The notes beneath the pieces were generated by a model, which saw only the letters and a program-made list of their open reading frames with translations, made no database searches and had not been told where the DNA came from. A DNA stretch of 64,000 nucleotides from Pseudomonadota bacterium. Its GTDB lineage: Bacteria > Pseudomonadota > Gammaproteobacteria > Burkholderiales > Burkholderiaceae_C. A program made the position numbers and the translations under genes. This document shows positions 1 to 10,172 of the stretch, piece by piece (position 1 is the stretch's first letter; each line of letters opens with the position of its first letter). The DNA lies in the NCBI GenBank assembly GCA_021848345.1, contig JAJZUV010000005.1, positions 62,001 to 126,000 of the forward strand. Reading direction: 5' to 3'.

Positions 1-340
1 ATGACCGTTTCGTTCGCCTGTGCGGTGGGCCTGAAGCCTTGACCGCGCCGGCACCCGCGGTGCGCGGGCCGAGACGCCAGTTCGCCATCGCGGCGGACAG
101 CCGGCGCAGGGGCCGGCAGGAGTCGAATTCGACAGCCGGCGCGGCAAACTGTGGCCACTCCGGCAAGACGCGAAGTGTAGCATGCGCCCCCTCGGCCCGC
201 GCGGCCTCGAAGCCCGCGGCGCCGCGCCGCGAGCGCATTGGCTATGCTGCGGCGATGGCGCGCGACACCTGCCTGCGCCTGGGTCGGCGCGACGCGCGCG
301 AGCTGTCCCCTCACTTCATCCCGAACAAGGAAACCACGCC
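1..340. other. Left-edge region, no supported gene
   Basis: No gene can be defended here. Two short frames run off the left edge. A plus-strand frame of 13 codons ends with TGA at 40-42 and could be the tail of an upstream gene. A minus-strand frame opens at an ATG at 88-86 and stays open to position 1 (29 codons), so it could be the start of a leftward gene; its translation, rich in Gly, Pro and Arg, is not recognisable. The rest is GC-rich. AAGGAA at 327-332 is the ribosome binding site of the gene starting at 341. Confidence 0.3.
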
Positions 341-799
341 ATGTCCGTCTACGACAAGTTGCAGAGCCTGGGCATCACGCTGCCCGCCGTCGCCGCGCCG
401 GCCGCCGCCTACCTGCCATATGTGCAAAGCGGCAACCTGCTGTTCCTGTCCGGCCACATCAGCAAGCTCGACGGCAAGGTGCTGGCGGGCCAGCTCGGGC
501 GCGGACTGAGCACCGCGCAGGGCCGCGAGGCCGCGCGCTCGGTGGCCATCGACCTGCTGGGCACGCTGCACGCAGCCTGCGGCGACCTGGGCCGGGTGCG
601 GCGCGTGGTCAAGCTGCTGGGCCTGGTGAACTCGGCGCCCGACTACACCGAGCATCACCTGGTGATCAACGGCGCCTCGGAACTGCTGGGCGAGGTATTC
701 GGCGCCGCCGGCCAGCATGCGCGCAGCGCCTTCGGCGTGGCGCAGCTGCCGATGGGGGCCGCGGTCGAGATCGAACTGATCGCGCAGATCGACGCCTGA
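341..799 (+). CDS. RidA/YjgF-family protein
   Basis: A 152-residue protein of the RidA (YjgF/YER057c/UK114) superfamily. Members are small trimeric cytoplasmic proteins, many of which hydrolyse reactive enamine/imine intermediates released by PLP enzymes. The recognisable stretches are the N-terminal segment with [10 protein letters not shown] (about residues 28-37) and the C-terminal segment [19 protein letters not shown], where R-x-A-x-G-V-x-x-L-P is the family signature including the conserved Arg. At this length, with a [12 protein letters not shown] start, it resembles the longer subgroup rather than E. coli RidA (128 residues), so the substrate is unknown. The start at 341 is preceded by AAGGAA at good spacing. 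It converges with parC. Confidence 0.85.
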   Translation: MSVYDKLQSLGITLPAVAAPAAAYLPYVQSGNLLFLSGHISKLDGKVLAGQLGRGLSTAQGREAARSVAIDLLGTLHAACGDLGRVRRVVKLLGLVNSAPDYTEHHLVINGASELLGEVFGAAGQHARSAFGVAQLPMGAAVEIELIAQIDA

Positions 800-814
800 G
801 CAGCCCCCCGGGCT

Positions 815-3200
<2,386 letters not shown>

Positions 3201-3208
<8 letters not shown>

Positions 3209-5174
3209 CGACTTCGACGCGGTCGCCGAAGGTCTCCATGAGTTCGCGCCGGGCCTGCGCCTCGCCCTTGCCCATCAGGCGCGTGAACAACTCGGCCGTG
3301 GCCTCGCTGCCCTGGTCGCCGAAACCCACCTGGGGCAGGCGCCGGGTGTCGGGGTTGAGCGTGGTCTCCCACAGTTGCTCGGCGCTCATCTCGCCCAGGC
3401 CCTTGAAACGCGACACGCTCCACGCGCCGTCGCGCACCCCGTCCTTGCGCAGCCGGTCGCAGATGGCCTGCAGTTCGCCGTCGTCCAGCGCATAGAGCTT
3501 GGCGGCCGGCTTCCTGCCCCGCGCCGGCGCATCCACGCGGTACAGCGGCGGCCGCGCCACGTACACGTGCCCGCGCTGCACCAGCTGCGGGAAATGGCGC
3601 AGGAACAGGGTCAGCAGCAGCACCTGGATATGCGAGCCGTCGACGTCGGCATCGCTGAGGATGCAGATCTTGCCGTAGCGCAGCCCCGACAGGTCGACGG
3701 CGTCGTGCAGGCCGTGCGGGTCCAGCCCGATGGCCACCGCGATGTCGTGGATCTCCTGGTTGGCGAACAGGCGGTCGCGTTCGACCTCCCAGGAATTGAG
3801 CACCTTGCCGCGCAAGGGCAGCACGGCCTGGAACTCCTTGTCCCGCCCCATCTTGGCGGAGCCGCCGGCCGAGTCTCCTTCCACCAGGAACAACTCGTTG
3901 CGGGAAATGTCCCGGCTCTCGCAATCGGTGAGCTTGCCCGGCAGCACCGCGATGCCCGAGCCCTTGCGGCGCTCGACCCGCTGCGCCGCGCGCTGGCGGC
4001 TCTGTGCCTGCGCGATCACCAGTTCGGCCAGCGCCTTGCCCTGCTCCACGTGCTGGCTCAGCCACAGCTCCAGCGCGGGACGCACGAAGCCCGACACCAG
4101 GCGCACGGCGTCGCGGCTGTTCAGGCGCTCCTTCATCTGGCCCTGGAACTGCGGATCCAGGACCTTCGCGGACAACACGTAGGAGGCGCGCGAGAACACG
4201 TCCTCCGGCAGCACGCGCAGGCCCTTGGGGGTCAGCGCGTGCAGTTCGATGAAGCCCTTGACGGCCTGGAACAGGCCCTCGCGCAGGCCCGCGTCGTGGG
4301 TGCCTCCGGCCGGCGTCGGGATCAGGTTCACGTAGGACTCGCGCAGCACGCTGCCCTCGGCGCTGAAGGCCACGCACCACGAGGCGCCCTCGCCCGCCGC
4401 GAAACCCTCGGTCTGCGCCTCGGCGGCGCCCTGCCCCTCGAACTCGAGCAGCACCTGGGTGTCGCCCAGCGCCTCGCGCAGGTAGCCGCGCAGCCCGTGC
4501 TCGTAGCGCCATTCCTGGGTCTCGCCGCTCTTTTCCAGGTGCAGGCGCACGCTCAGGCCCGGCAGCAGCACCGCCTTGCTGCGCAGCAGGTGCATCAACT
4601 CGCCCTGCGGAAGCAGCGGGGAGTCGAAGTAGCGGGAATCGGGCCACACCCTGATGCGGGTGCCGTTGCGCGCCTCGCCGCGCGCCAGAGGCCGACTGCG
4701 CAGCGGCTCCACCGGAGCACCGTCGGCGAAGGCCAGCACACTGGCCTGGCCGTCGCGGTGCACCTCGACTTCCAGGCGCCGCGACAGCGCATTGGTGACA
4801 CTGACCCCGACACCGTGCAGGCCGCCGGAGAAGCGGTAGGCCGCGCCGGCGTCGAGCTTGTCGAACTTGCCCCCCGCGTGCAACTGGGTGAACACCAGCT
4901 CCACCACCGGCACGCCTTCGTCCGGATGCAGGCCCACCGGGATGCCGCGCCCGTCGTCCTGCACCGTGACGCTGCCGTCGGCGTGCACGATCACGTCGAT
5001 GCGACCGGCATGCCCGGCCAGCGCTTCGTCGGCGCAGTTGTCGATGACTTCCTGCACGATGTGCAGGGGGTTGACCGTGGAGGTGTACATGCCCGGACGC
5101 TGGCGCACCGGCTCCAGGCCCTTGAGCACGCGAATCGAAGCCTCGCTGTAACTATCCCGTTTGCTGGTTCCCAT
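3201..5174 (-). CDS. parE: DNA topoisomerase IV subunit B
   Basis: The ATPase subunit of topoisomerase IV, 657 residues. The GHKL ATP-binding domain shows the N-box ([13 protein letters not shown], about 42-54), DDGRGIPVG (73-81) and the [15 protein letters not shown] motif. The TOPRIM domain shows [14 protein letters not shown] and the DADVDGSHI metal-binding motif. The C-terminal [14 protein letters not shown] is typical. The ATG at 5174 matches where the family begins ([23 protein letters not shown]). There is no Shine-Dalgarno in front of it; the upstream bases instead contain DnaA-box-like sequences. A TTG in frame at 5210 would add 12 residues. Transcribed with parC. Confidence 0.96.
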
Positions 5175-5181
5175 CGACGCT

Positions 5182-5270
5182 TGTGGATAAGACGGAAGAA
5201 TTGTGGACAACGCGGGCGCCCGTCGCGCGGGCCGCGGACCCGGCTCACTTATCCCCACCGAATGGGGATA
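5182..5270 (-). promoter_or_regulatory. DnaA-box-like cluster and inverted repeat before parE
   Basis: On the minus strand upstream of parE there is a perfect DnaA box TTATCCACA (5190-5182), a one-mismatch box TTGTCCACA (5210-5202), and a perfect 8-bp inverted repeat TATCCCCA/TGGGGATA with a 5-nt spacer (5250-5270), each arm of which also resembles a DnaA box (TTATCCCCA). The first box is only 7 nt from the parE start codon. The pattern is seen directly. A role in DnaA control of topoisomerase IV is inference. Confidence 0.45.
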
Positions 5271-5363
5271 GACCACCCCGCGCATGGTGCCAAAGCCTGC
5301 ATTTATGCGGGTCCGCTCGGCGTTGCCCAAAAAGCGGGCATGGACGCGCGCCCCACGCGGAGC

Positions 5364-5392
5364 TTGACAGACCGCCCGCGGCATTCTAGTGA
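5364..5392 (+). promoter_or_regulatory. Possible sigma-70 promoter for the methyltransferase gene
   Basis: A consensus TTGACA (5364-5369) is followed after 17 bp by TAGTGA (5387-5392), a poor -10. It points to the gene starting at 5537. The 5175-5536 gap holds this, the parE upstream sites and nothing else I can name. Confidence 0.3.
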
Positions 5393-5536
5393 CCTGCCCG
5401 CGACGGCCTGTCATGGCGCCGCGCCGAGTCGGTGCCCTCGCGCGGGCCGCCGGCGAACAGCCGGGGACAAGGCGCGCGGCCTGTGCTTGAATGCGCGCAT
5501 GCATTCGAGCAAGCATTTCTCGCCGCGCCCGCAGCC

Positions 5537-6124
5537 ATGAATCCGCCCCCCCTCGCGGAGCAAGCCGGCGAGGCCCGGCCCGCGCCCTCGCCATGGGTCC
5601 TGCGTTTCGCGTCGCTGATCCCCGCGGGCGCCGAGGTACTCGACCTGGCCTGCGGCAGCGGACGCCACGCGCAGGCGCTGGCCGCTGCCGGACACCCGGT
5701 GCTGGGCGTGGACCGTGACGCCGCCGCGCTGCAGTCGCTGCGCGCGCTGAGCGGCGTGCGCGTGCTGCAAGCCGATCTGGAGAACGCGCCCTGGCCGCTG
5801 CGGGAACGCTTCGCCGCGGTGGTGGTCACGAACTACCTGTGGCGCCCGCTGCTGCCGCGCATCGTGCACGGCGTGGACGAAGGCGGCGTGCTGATCTACG
5901 AGACCTTCGCGCTCGGCCAGGCCAGCATCGGGCGCCCGTCGAATCCGCAATTCCTGCTGCGCCCCGGGGAACTGCTCGACGCCGTGCGCGGCGAGCTGCG
6001 CGTGGTGGCCTACGAGGACGGCTTCGAGGCGTCGCCCCGCGGCGCCTTCGTGCAGCGCATCTGCGCGGTGCGCGAAGGCGCCCCCGGCTCCATGCCGGAG
6101 CAGCCGCCCAAGTACAATCTGTGA
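5537..6124 (+). CDS. Class I SAM-dependent methyltransferase
   Basis: A 195-residue Rossmann-fold methyltransferase. Motif I is [10 protein letters not shown] (residues 36-45), motif II ends in the acidic GVDRDAAAL, and motif III is [11 protein letters not shown], followed by [13 protein letters not shown] (motif IV). The pattern resembles TehB-like or tellurite-resistance-type small methyltransferases found in many proteobacteria. The substrate cannot be told from sequence. The ATG at 5537 gives a protein beginning just before the SAM domain; longer frames upstream do not look coding. It is followed after 19 bp by dapA, and its last codons contain a TACAAT (6113-6118) that may be the dapA -10 box. 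Confidence 0.85.
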   Translation: MNPPPLAEQAGEARPAPSPWVLRFASLIPAGAEVLDLACGSGRHAQALAAAGHPVLGVDRDAAALQSLRALSGVRVLQADLENAPWPLRERFAAVVVTNYLWRPLLPRIVHGVDEGGVLIYETFALGQASIGRPSNPQFLLRPGELLDAVRGELRVVAYEDGFEASPRGAFVQRICAVREGAPGSMPEQPPKYNL

Positions 6125-6143
6125 ATTTCCCCAAGCGGCTGGC

Positions 6144-7031
6144 ATGAACACCATCACTGGCAGCATCGTGGCCCTGGTCACGCCCATGCACGAGGACGGC
6201 AGCGTCGACTTCGACGCGCTGCGCCGCCTCATCGACTGGCACATCGCCGAAGGCACCGATTGCATCGGGGTCGTCGGAACCACCGGCGAATCCCCGACGG
6301 TGGACGTTGAGGAACACCAGAAGATCATCCGGGTCGCGGTCGAACAGGCCGCCGGGCGCGTGCCCATCATGGCCGGCGCCGGCGCCAACTCCACCGCCGA
6401 GGCCATCGAGCTTTCGCACTTCTGCCGCGAAGTGGGAGCCGATTGCACCCTGCAGGTCGTGCCCTACTACAACAAGCCGACGCAGGAAGGCATCTACCGC
6501 CATTTCCGCGCCATCGCCGAAGCCGCGGACATCCCGATGGTGCTGTACAACGTGCCCGGGCGCACCGTGGCCGACGTGCAGGCCGACACGGTCCTGCGCC
6601 TGGCCGAGGTGCCCAACATCGTGGGCATCAAGGAAGCCACCGGCAACATCGACCGCGCGCTGCAGATCCTGCGCAAGGCGCCGAAGAATTTCGCGGTGTA
6701 CTCCGGCGACGACTTCACCGCGCTCGCGCTGATGCTGGTGGGGGGCAAGGGCAACGTCAGCGTCACCGCCAACGTGGCGCCGCGCCTGATGCACGACATG
6801 TGCATGGCCGCCGTGGCCGGGCACGCGCGCGAGGCCACCGAGATGCACATGCGCATGATGGACCTCAACACCCTGCTCATGTGCGAGCCCAACCCCACCG
6901 CGGTGAAGTGGGCGCTGGCGGCCATGGGGCGCATCGAGGGCGGCATCCGGCTGCCCCTGGTGCCGCTGAGCAGCCGACACGACGAACTCCGCGCGGCGCT
7001 GGCCGCACTGGGCATTCCCGTTCTTCATTGA
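6144..7031 (+). CDS. dapA: 4-hydroxy-tetrahydrodipicolinate synthase
   Basis: Condenses pyruvate with aspartate semialdehyde, the first committed step of lysine and meso-diaminopimelate synthesis. 295 residues, a normal (beta/alpha)8 DapA. Catalytic residues are visible: Thr46-Thr47 in GTTGES, the Schiff-base Lys163 in GIKEATGN, Tyr135 in LYNVPGR and the PYYNKP loop (about 107-112). It is followed after 11 bp by bamC, the classical dapA-bamC (nlpB) arrangement of proteobacteria. A TACAAT at 6113-6118 inside the upstream gene is a plausible -10 for independent transcription. Confidence 0.97.
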   Translation: MNTITGSIVALVTPMHEDGSVDFDALRRLIDWHIAEGTDCIGVVGTTGESPTVDVEEHQKIIRVAVEQAAGRVPIMAGAGANSTAEAIELSHFCREVGADCTLQVVPYYNKPTQEGIYRHFRAIAEAADIPMVLYNVPGRTVADVQADTVLRLAEVPNIVGIKEATGNIDRALQILRKAPKNFAVYSGDDFTALALMLVGGKGNVSVTANVAPRLMHDMCMAAVAGHAREATEMHMRMMDLNTLLMCEPNPTAVKWALAAMGRIEGGIRLPLVPLSSRHDELRAALAALGIPVLH

Positions 7032-7042
7032 AAACTCAAGCC

Positions 7043-8215
7043 ATGCGCCGAAATTCCGTACGCAGCCTGCCTTACGCGCGTCGTTCCTGCCTGGCCGCCG
7101 CGCTCGCGGCGGCCTTCGCGCTGGGCGGCTGCTCCTCGCTCGGAGACACCTTCACGGGTCACGACGTGGACTACCAGAGCGCCAAGGCCGGCCCGACGCT
7201 GGACATTCCGCCCGACCTGACGCAACTGGCGCGCAACCAGCGCTACATCGTGCCCGACGGTCCGGCCAAGCAGGACTCGGTCAGCGCGCTGGCCTACCAG
7301 AGCACGGTGCAGCACACGCAGGCCCAGGTGCAGAGCAACGCGGTACTGCCGGACTACCCCGGCATGCGCATCGTCCAGCAGGGCGCCCAGCGCTGGCTGG
7401 TGATCGACGCGCCGCCCCAGGCGCTGTGGGACAAGGTGCAGACCTTCTGGCAACAGAACGGCTTCTACCTGACCGAGGCCAACCGCGAACTCGGGGTGAT
7501 GCAGACCGACTGGGCCGAGAACCACGCCAAGCTGCCGCAGGACCTGATCCGCAAGTACCTGGGCAAGGTGTTCGACAGCCTGTACGACACCGGCGAGCGC
7601 GACCGCTACCGCACGGTGTTCGAGCGCGTCCCCGACGGCAAGGGCACGCAGATCTTCATCAGCCACCAGACCATGGTGGAGGTGTACACCGACACCCAGC
7701 ACACCCAGACCACCTGGCAACCCGGCACCCCGGACCCGACGCTGGACGAGATCTTCCTGCGCAAGCTGATGGTCAGCCTGGGCGCCAGCGAGGAGCAGGC
7801 CAAGGCCGACATCGCCACGGCCCAGCAGCAGGCCCGGCAGGCGCCGCGCGCGGTGCTGGTCGACGGCGGACGCGCGCTGCAGCTTCCGGACGACATGGAA
7901 CAGGCCTGGCGCCGCGTCAGCCTGGCGCTGAACACCGCCGGCTTCACCGTCACCGAACGCGATCGCAGCGCCGGAACCTTCGACGTGCGCTACGTCGACC
8001 CGCAGGCCGCGCTGAAGGCCGAGCAGGACAAGGAAGGCTTCTTCGGCAAGCTGTTCGGCCACAAGAACCAGACCGTCAAGCCGGAGAACCTGCGCATTTC
8101 GGTGCAGGCCGCCGGTACCGGCTCGCAGGTCAGCGTCAAGTCGCTGGACGGCGGCTCCGACGCCGCCGCCTCGGAAGCCAACATCCTGAACATCCTGCAG
8201 CAGCAGTTGCAGTGA
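7043..8215 (+). CDS. bamC: Outer membrane assembly lipoprotein BamC
   Basis: An accessory lipoprotein of the beta-barrel assembly (BAM) complex, anchored in the inner leaflet of the outer membrane. 390 residues. It has a lipoprotein signal peptide with lipobox LGGC (acylated Cys30), a proline-rich unstructured N-terminal segment containing LDIPPDLT and RYIVPDG (the part that binds BamD in E. coli), and then two helix-grip domains (about 110-230 and 270-390). Position directly after dapA supports the call. A good intrinsic terminator follows at 8240-8265. Confidence 0.92.
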   Translation: MRRNSVRSLPYARRSCLAAALAAAFALGGCSSLGDTFTGHDVDYQSAKAGPTLDIPPDLTQLARNQRYIVPDGPAKQDSVSALAYQSTVQHTQAQVQSNAVLPDYPGMRIVQQGAQRWLVIDAPPQALWDKVQTFWQQNGFYLTEANRELGVMQTDWAENHAKLPQDLIRKYLGKVFDSLYDTGERDRYRTVFERVPDGKGTQIFISHQTMVEVYTDTQHTQTTWQPGTPDPTLDEIFLRKLMVSLGASEEQAKADIATAQQQARQAPRAVLVDGGRALQLPDDMEQAWRRVSLALNTAGFTVTERDRSAGTFDVRYVDPQAALKAEQDKEGFFGKLFGHKNQTVKPENLRISVQAAGTGSQVSVKSLDGGSDAAASEANILNILQQQLQ

Positions 8216-8239
8216 ACGGCGCGGCGACGCCGCTCCGCA

Positions 8240-8265
8240 AGCCCGGCTCGATGCCGGGCTTTTTG
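8240..8265 (+). terminator. Intrinsic terminator after bamC
   Basis: An 8-bp perfect stem (AGCCCGGC / GCCGGGCT) with a 5-nt loop, followed by TTTTGTT. It ends the dapA-bamC transcript. Confidence 0.85.
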
Positions 8266-8290
8266 TTGCCCGGGCGCCAGTGTGTCCCTG

Positions 8291-8320
8291 ATGCACGAAG
8301 CTTTTAAATCAATCACTTAG
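8291..8320 (+). other. AT-rich orphan reading-frame end after bamC
   Basis: Between the bamC terminator and the accessory block is a short AT-rich patch. One frame ends here with MHEAFKSIT and a TAG at 8318-8320, but no gene leads into it. It may be the remnant of a gene or the boundary of an insertion. The remaining bases to 8426 show nothing recognisable. Confidence 0.2.
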
Positions 8321-8426
8321 GCGCCCTTCCAGGCGGTGCCTCGGGGTGGCGCCGCGACATTCCCAGAGACGCGGCAGGGATGACTCCCTGGCAAGCACCA
8401 TCCCGCGCCCACTCAGTCGAAATGCC

Positions 8427-8621
8427 TCATGTGCACCGGGCCCGCCATGCCAGGTCCGCCATGAGCGTGGCGATGATGGCCAGGTGCGTCGGCACGTCGC
8501 CCTTCGAGGCGTAGTTGGTGATCGAGTTGGAGGCCTGGCCAAGCAGCGCCGCGAAGGCTCGAACCGTCAGGCCAGCCTGCCGAGCAGACACAGTCGGTTC
8601 GGCAGCGTTGACGCTGGTCAT
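8427..8621 (-). CDS. Small HTH (Xre-like) DNA-binding protein
   Basis: A 64-residue protein with a helix-turn-helix of the lambda-repressor/Xre kind: GLTVRAFAALLG (first helices), then SNSITNYASKGDVPTHLAIIATLMADLA, in which the turn and recognition helix are recognisable. The start is taken as the ATG at 8621; a frame extending to 8657 adds 12 residues that do not look coding. Its 5' end overlaps head-to-head with the start of the ParE-like gene on the other strand. The last few residues (WRARCT) do not resemble the usual ending of this family, so the gene may be truncated or frameshifted. Function unknown; a regulator or relic antitoxin is possible. Confidence 0.5.
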   Translation of the reverse strand: MTSVNAAEPTVSARQAGLTVRAFAALLGQASNSITNYASKGDVPTHLAIIATLMADLAWRARCT

Positions 8622-8889
8622 CCATTGGTCGCAGCAGGCACGCGCCGACCTGGTCACGATCGTCCGTTACATCAGAGAGCGCGATCCGGACGCTGCGCGC
8701 AGAGTGCGTGACCGCATCGTGAACGCCGTGGCCACCACGGGAGATCACCCCCCACTTGTACAAGCCCGGCAGGATCGCGGGAACGCGCGAGCTCGTCGCC
8801 CATCCGAACTACATCGTTGTCTACAAGGTCGGCGAACGCGTCGACGTGCTGGGCGTGTTGCACTCCCGCCAGCGCTCCCCCCTGGATGA
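8608..8889 (+). pseudogene. RelE/ParE-type toxin, twice frameshifted
   Basis: A ParE/RelE-superfamily toxin (ribosome-dependent RNase or gyrase poison families) interrupted by two compensating frameshifts. The first part reads LVIHWSQQARADLVTIVRYI then DPDAARRVRDRI in one frame. At a run of six C (8748-8753) the family sequence continues only in the +1-shifted frame: HLYKPGRIAGTRELVAHPNYIVVYKV then VLGVLHSRQ. After a second run of six C (8877-8882) a stop in the original frame (TGA 8887-8889) falls exactly where such proteins end. So one extra C in the first run and one missing in the second would explain everything. No ATG is present; TTG at 8608 is the likely start. Either a dead gene or homopolymer errors in the assembly. 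Confidence 0.75.
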
Positions 8890-8899
8890 AATTCGCCCC

Positions 8900-9619
8900 C
8901 TATCCAAGGCTTGCCGTGTCCAGCGTGAACCAGGTACGCCCCGGCTGCCGCTCCACCTCGATGGCGCCCTGCCCCAGGCGATAGCTCAGGTAGCCGTGGA
9001 GCCTGGGGCGGGACAGCACGCGCGGATGGAACAGCGCCAGGTTCTCGCCTCCCGCGCGGCGCACCGAGCGGGTCAGAAGGCCGGGGTGCCCCTCGTGGTG
9101 GATCCTGGCCCCCACCGACTGGCAAAAGGCGTAGTCCGACGGGTGCAGCAGTCGCGGGTGGTCCCGATGCCTGTCCCGCAGGTCCAGCAGCGCCGCGTCG
9201 CAGGCCACCGCGTACACCTTGCGCTCGACCTGCACCTCCAGGCCCTCGAAGCCCGCGTCGCGCAGCAGGCCGTGGTACCAGTGGTATGCGGACTCGTGCA
9301 CCGTGGTCTCGATGGATTCCGACCCGTACCACACCCCGTGGCCGCCGTCGGAGAAGCGGCTGGATTGCCAATGCCGGAAAGGCCAGGCAATGGCGTTGAA
9401 CCATTCGGCGTCCTCGAAGGGCCGATCCAGGATCGGCGTGGCGGAGCGATAAGGCGGCGGCCTGACCCCGTCCTCCACCTTCTGGGCCAGCAGCCATTCG
9501 CGCGGCTCGGAGGACAGGTCGTCGAACAGGTCCTGCGACTCCCGCAGGGAGACGATGTTGCGCAATACGTCCCGATGCCAATCGTCCAGCACGAGTCGGT
9601 CGAACAGGGATTTCGCCAT
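8900..9619 (-). CDS. RES-domain toxin (predicted NAD-degrading)
   Basis: A 239-residue RES-family toxin. Characterised members (Pseudomonas putida Res, Mycobacterium MbcT) destroy NAD+ and halt growth until neutralised by an Xre/MbcA-type antitoxin. The Arg-Glu-Ser signature is present: [15 protein letters not shown] (Arg88, Tyr98), then SIETTVHES (Glu105/Glu109), then [18 protein letters not shown] (Ser185), all in the expected order, so the active site looks intact. The cognate antitoxin gene is immediately upstream with a 10-bp gap, so the two are co-transcribed antitoxin first. Codon use is somewhat less GC-rich than neighbouring genes, in keeping with an acquired module. Confidence 0.9.
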   Translation of the reverse strand: MAKSLFDRLVLDDWHRDVLRNIVSLRESQDLFDDLSSEPREWLLAQKVEDGVRPPPYRSATPILDRPFEDAEWFNAIAWPFRHWQSSRFSDGGHGVWYGSESIETTVHESAYHWYHGLLRDAGFEGLEVQVERKVYAVACDAALLDLRDRHRDHPRLLHPSDYAFCQSVGARIHHEGHPGLLTRSVRRAGGENLALFHPRVLSRPRLHGYLSYRLGQGAIEVERQPGRTWFTLDTASLG

Positions 9620-9629
9620 GCCCGGACGA

Positions 9630-10025
9630 TCACCGACCCCGGGCCCGATCCAGGTAGCTGCGCACCATCAACAGGCCGGTGAAGCCCCACTGCCTGACCA
9701 CCTGCACGGGAGTCAGGTTGCCGAAGGCCTTGTTCGGGGTGCTCATCCAGCGATAGGCCAGTTCGCGGTTGTGGGGAAACAGCAGGCGCAGGTTCTTGTG
9801 GATTCCCAGCAGATGACCGACGCGCTCGTACTGGTCGCGGCTGGTGCCGATCGGCTTGCCGCTGCGGTAGTTGGACAAGGCCGCGCGGTTGCCGGCGGCG
9901 ATGCCCAGCAGCGCCGCCTGGTCCTCGGTGCTCAGTTGCCAGTGATCGAACAAGCGCATGACCATCCTGGCCAGGGCGCCGCGGTCCTGGGTCGGCGTCG
10001 GTTCATGCTCGGCCAACGCTTGCAT
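9630..10025 (-). CDS. Xre/MbcA/ParS-type antitoxin of the RES toxin
   Basis: A 131-residue antitoxin. The N-terminal half has an Xre-like helix-turn-helix ([22 protein letters not shown] region, about residues 33-55). The C-terminal half is the toxin-binding MbcA/ParS/Xre domain, recognisable by [19 protein letters not shown] (about 93-111), the usual W-x(4)N-x-x-(L/F)G...P motif. The start at 10025 is chosen because GGGAG lies 7 nt upstream; an ATG at 10061 would add 12 residues without a ribosome site. These antitoxins normally bind their own promoter, and a 9-bp-armed inverted repeat sits about 50 bp upstream. Confidence 0.88.
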   Translation of the reverse strand: MQALAEHEPTPTQDRGALARMVMRLFDHWQLSTEDQAALLGIAAGNRAALSNYRSGKPIGTSRDQYERVGHLLGIHKNLRLLFPHNRELAYRWMSTPNKAFGNLTPVQVVRQWGFTGLLMVRSYLDRARGR

Positions 10026-10073
10026 GCCTGACTCCCGATGTTCCTTCTCGGGAAAAAGCATAGCGCATTGTTG

Positions 10074-10096
10074 GAAAACACACAGTTTGTGTTTTC
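10074..10096 (-). promoter_or_regulatory. Inverted repeat, candidate operator of the RES/Xre operon
   Basis: A perfect inverted repeat with 9-bp arms GAAAACACA / TGTGTTTTC and a 5-nt spacer, in an AT-rich patch directly upstream of the antitoxin gene. The position is right for an autoregulatory operator bound by the Xre antitoxin; binding is inference. A TATGCT between it and the gene, on the minus strand, could be the -10 box. Confidence 0.6.
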
Positions 10097-10172
10097 AATC
10101 CAACGCCCAGCCCCCTCTGCAGGCGGCCGGGGGCGGGCGTCGGTGCGGGCTCGCCGAACCCGCGGCCCGGGC

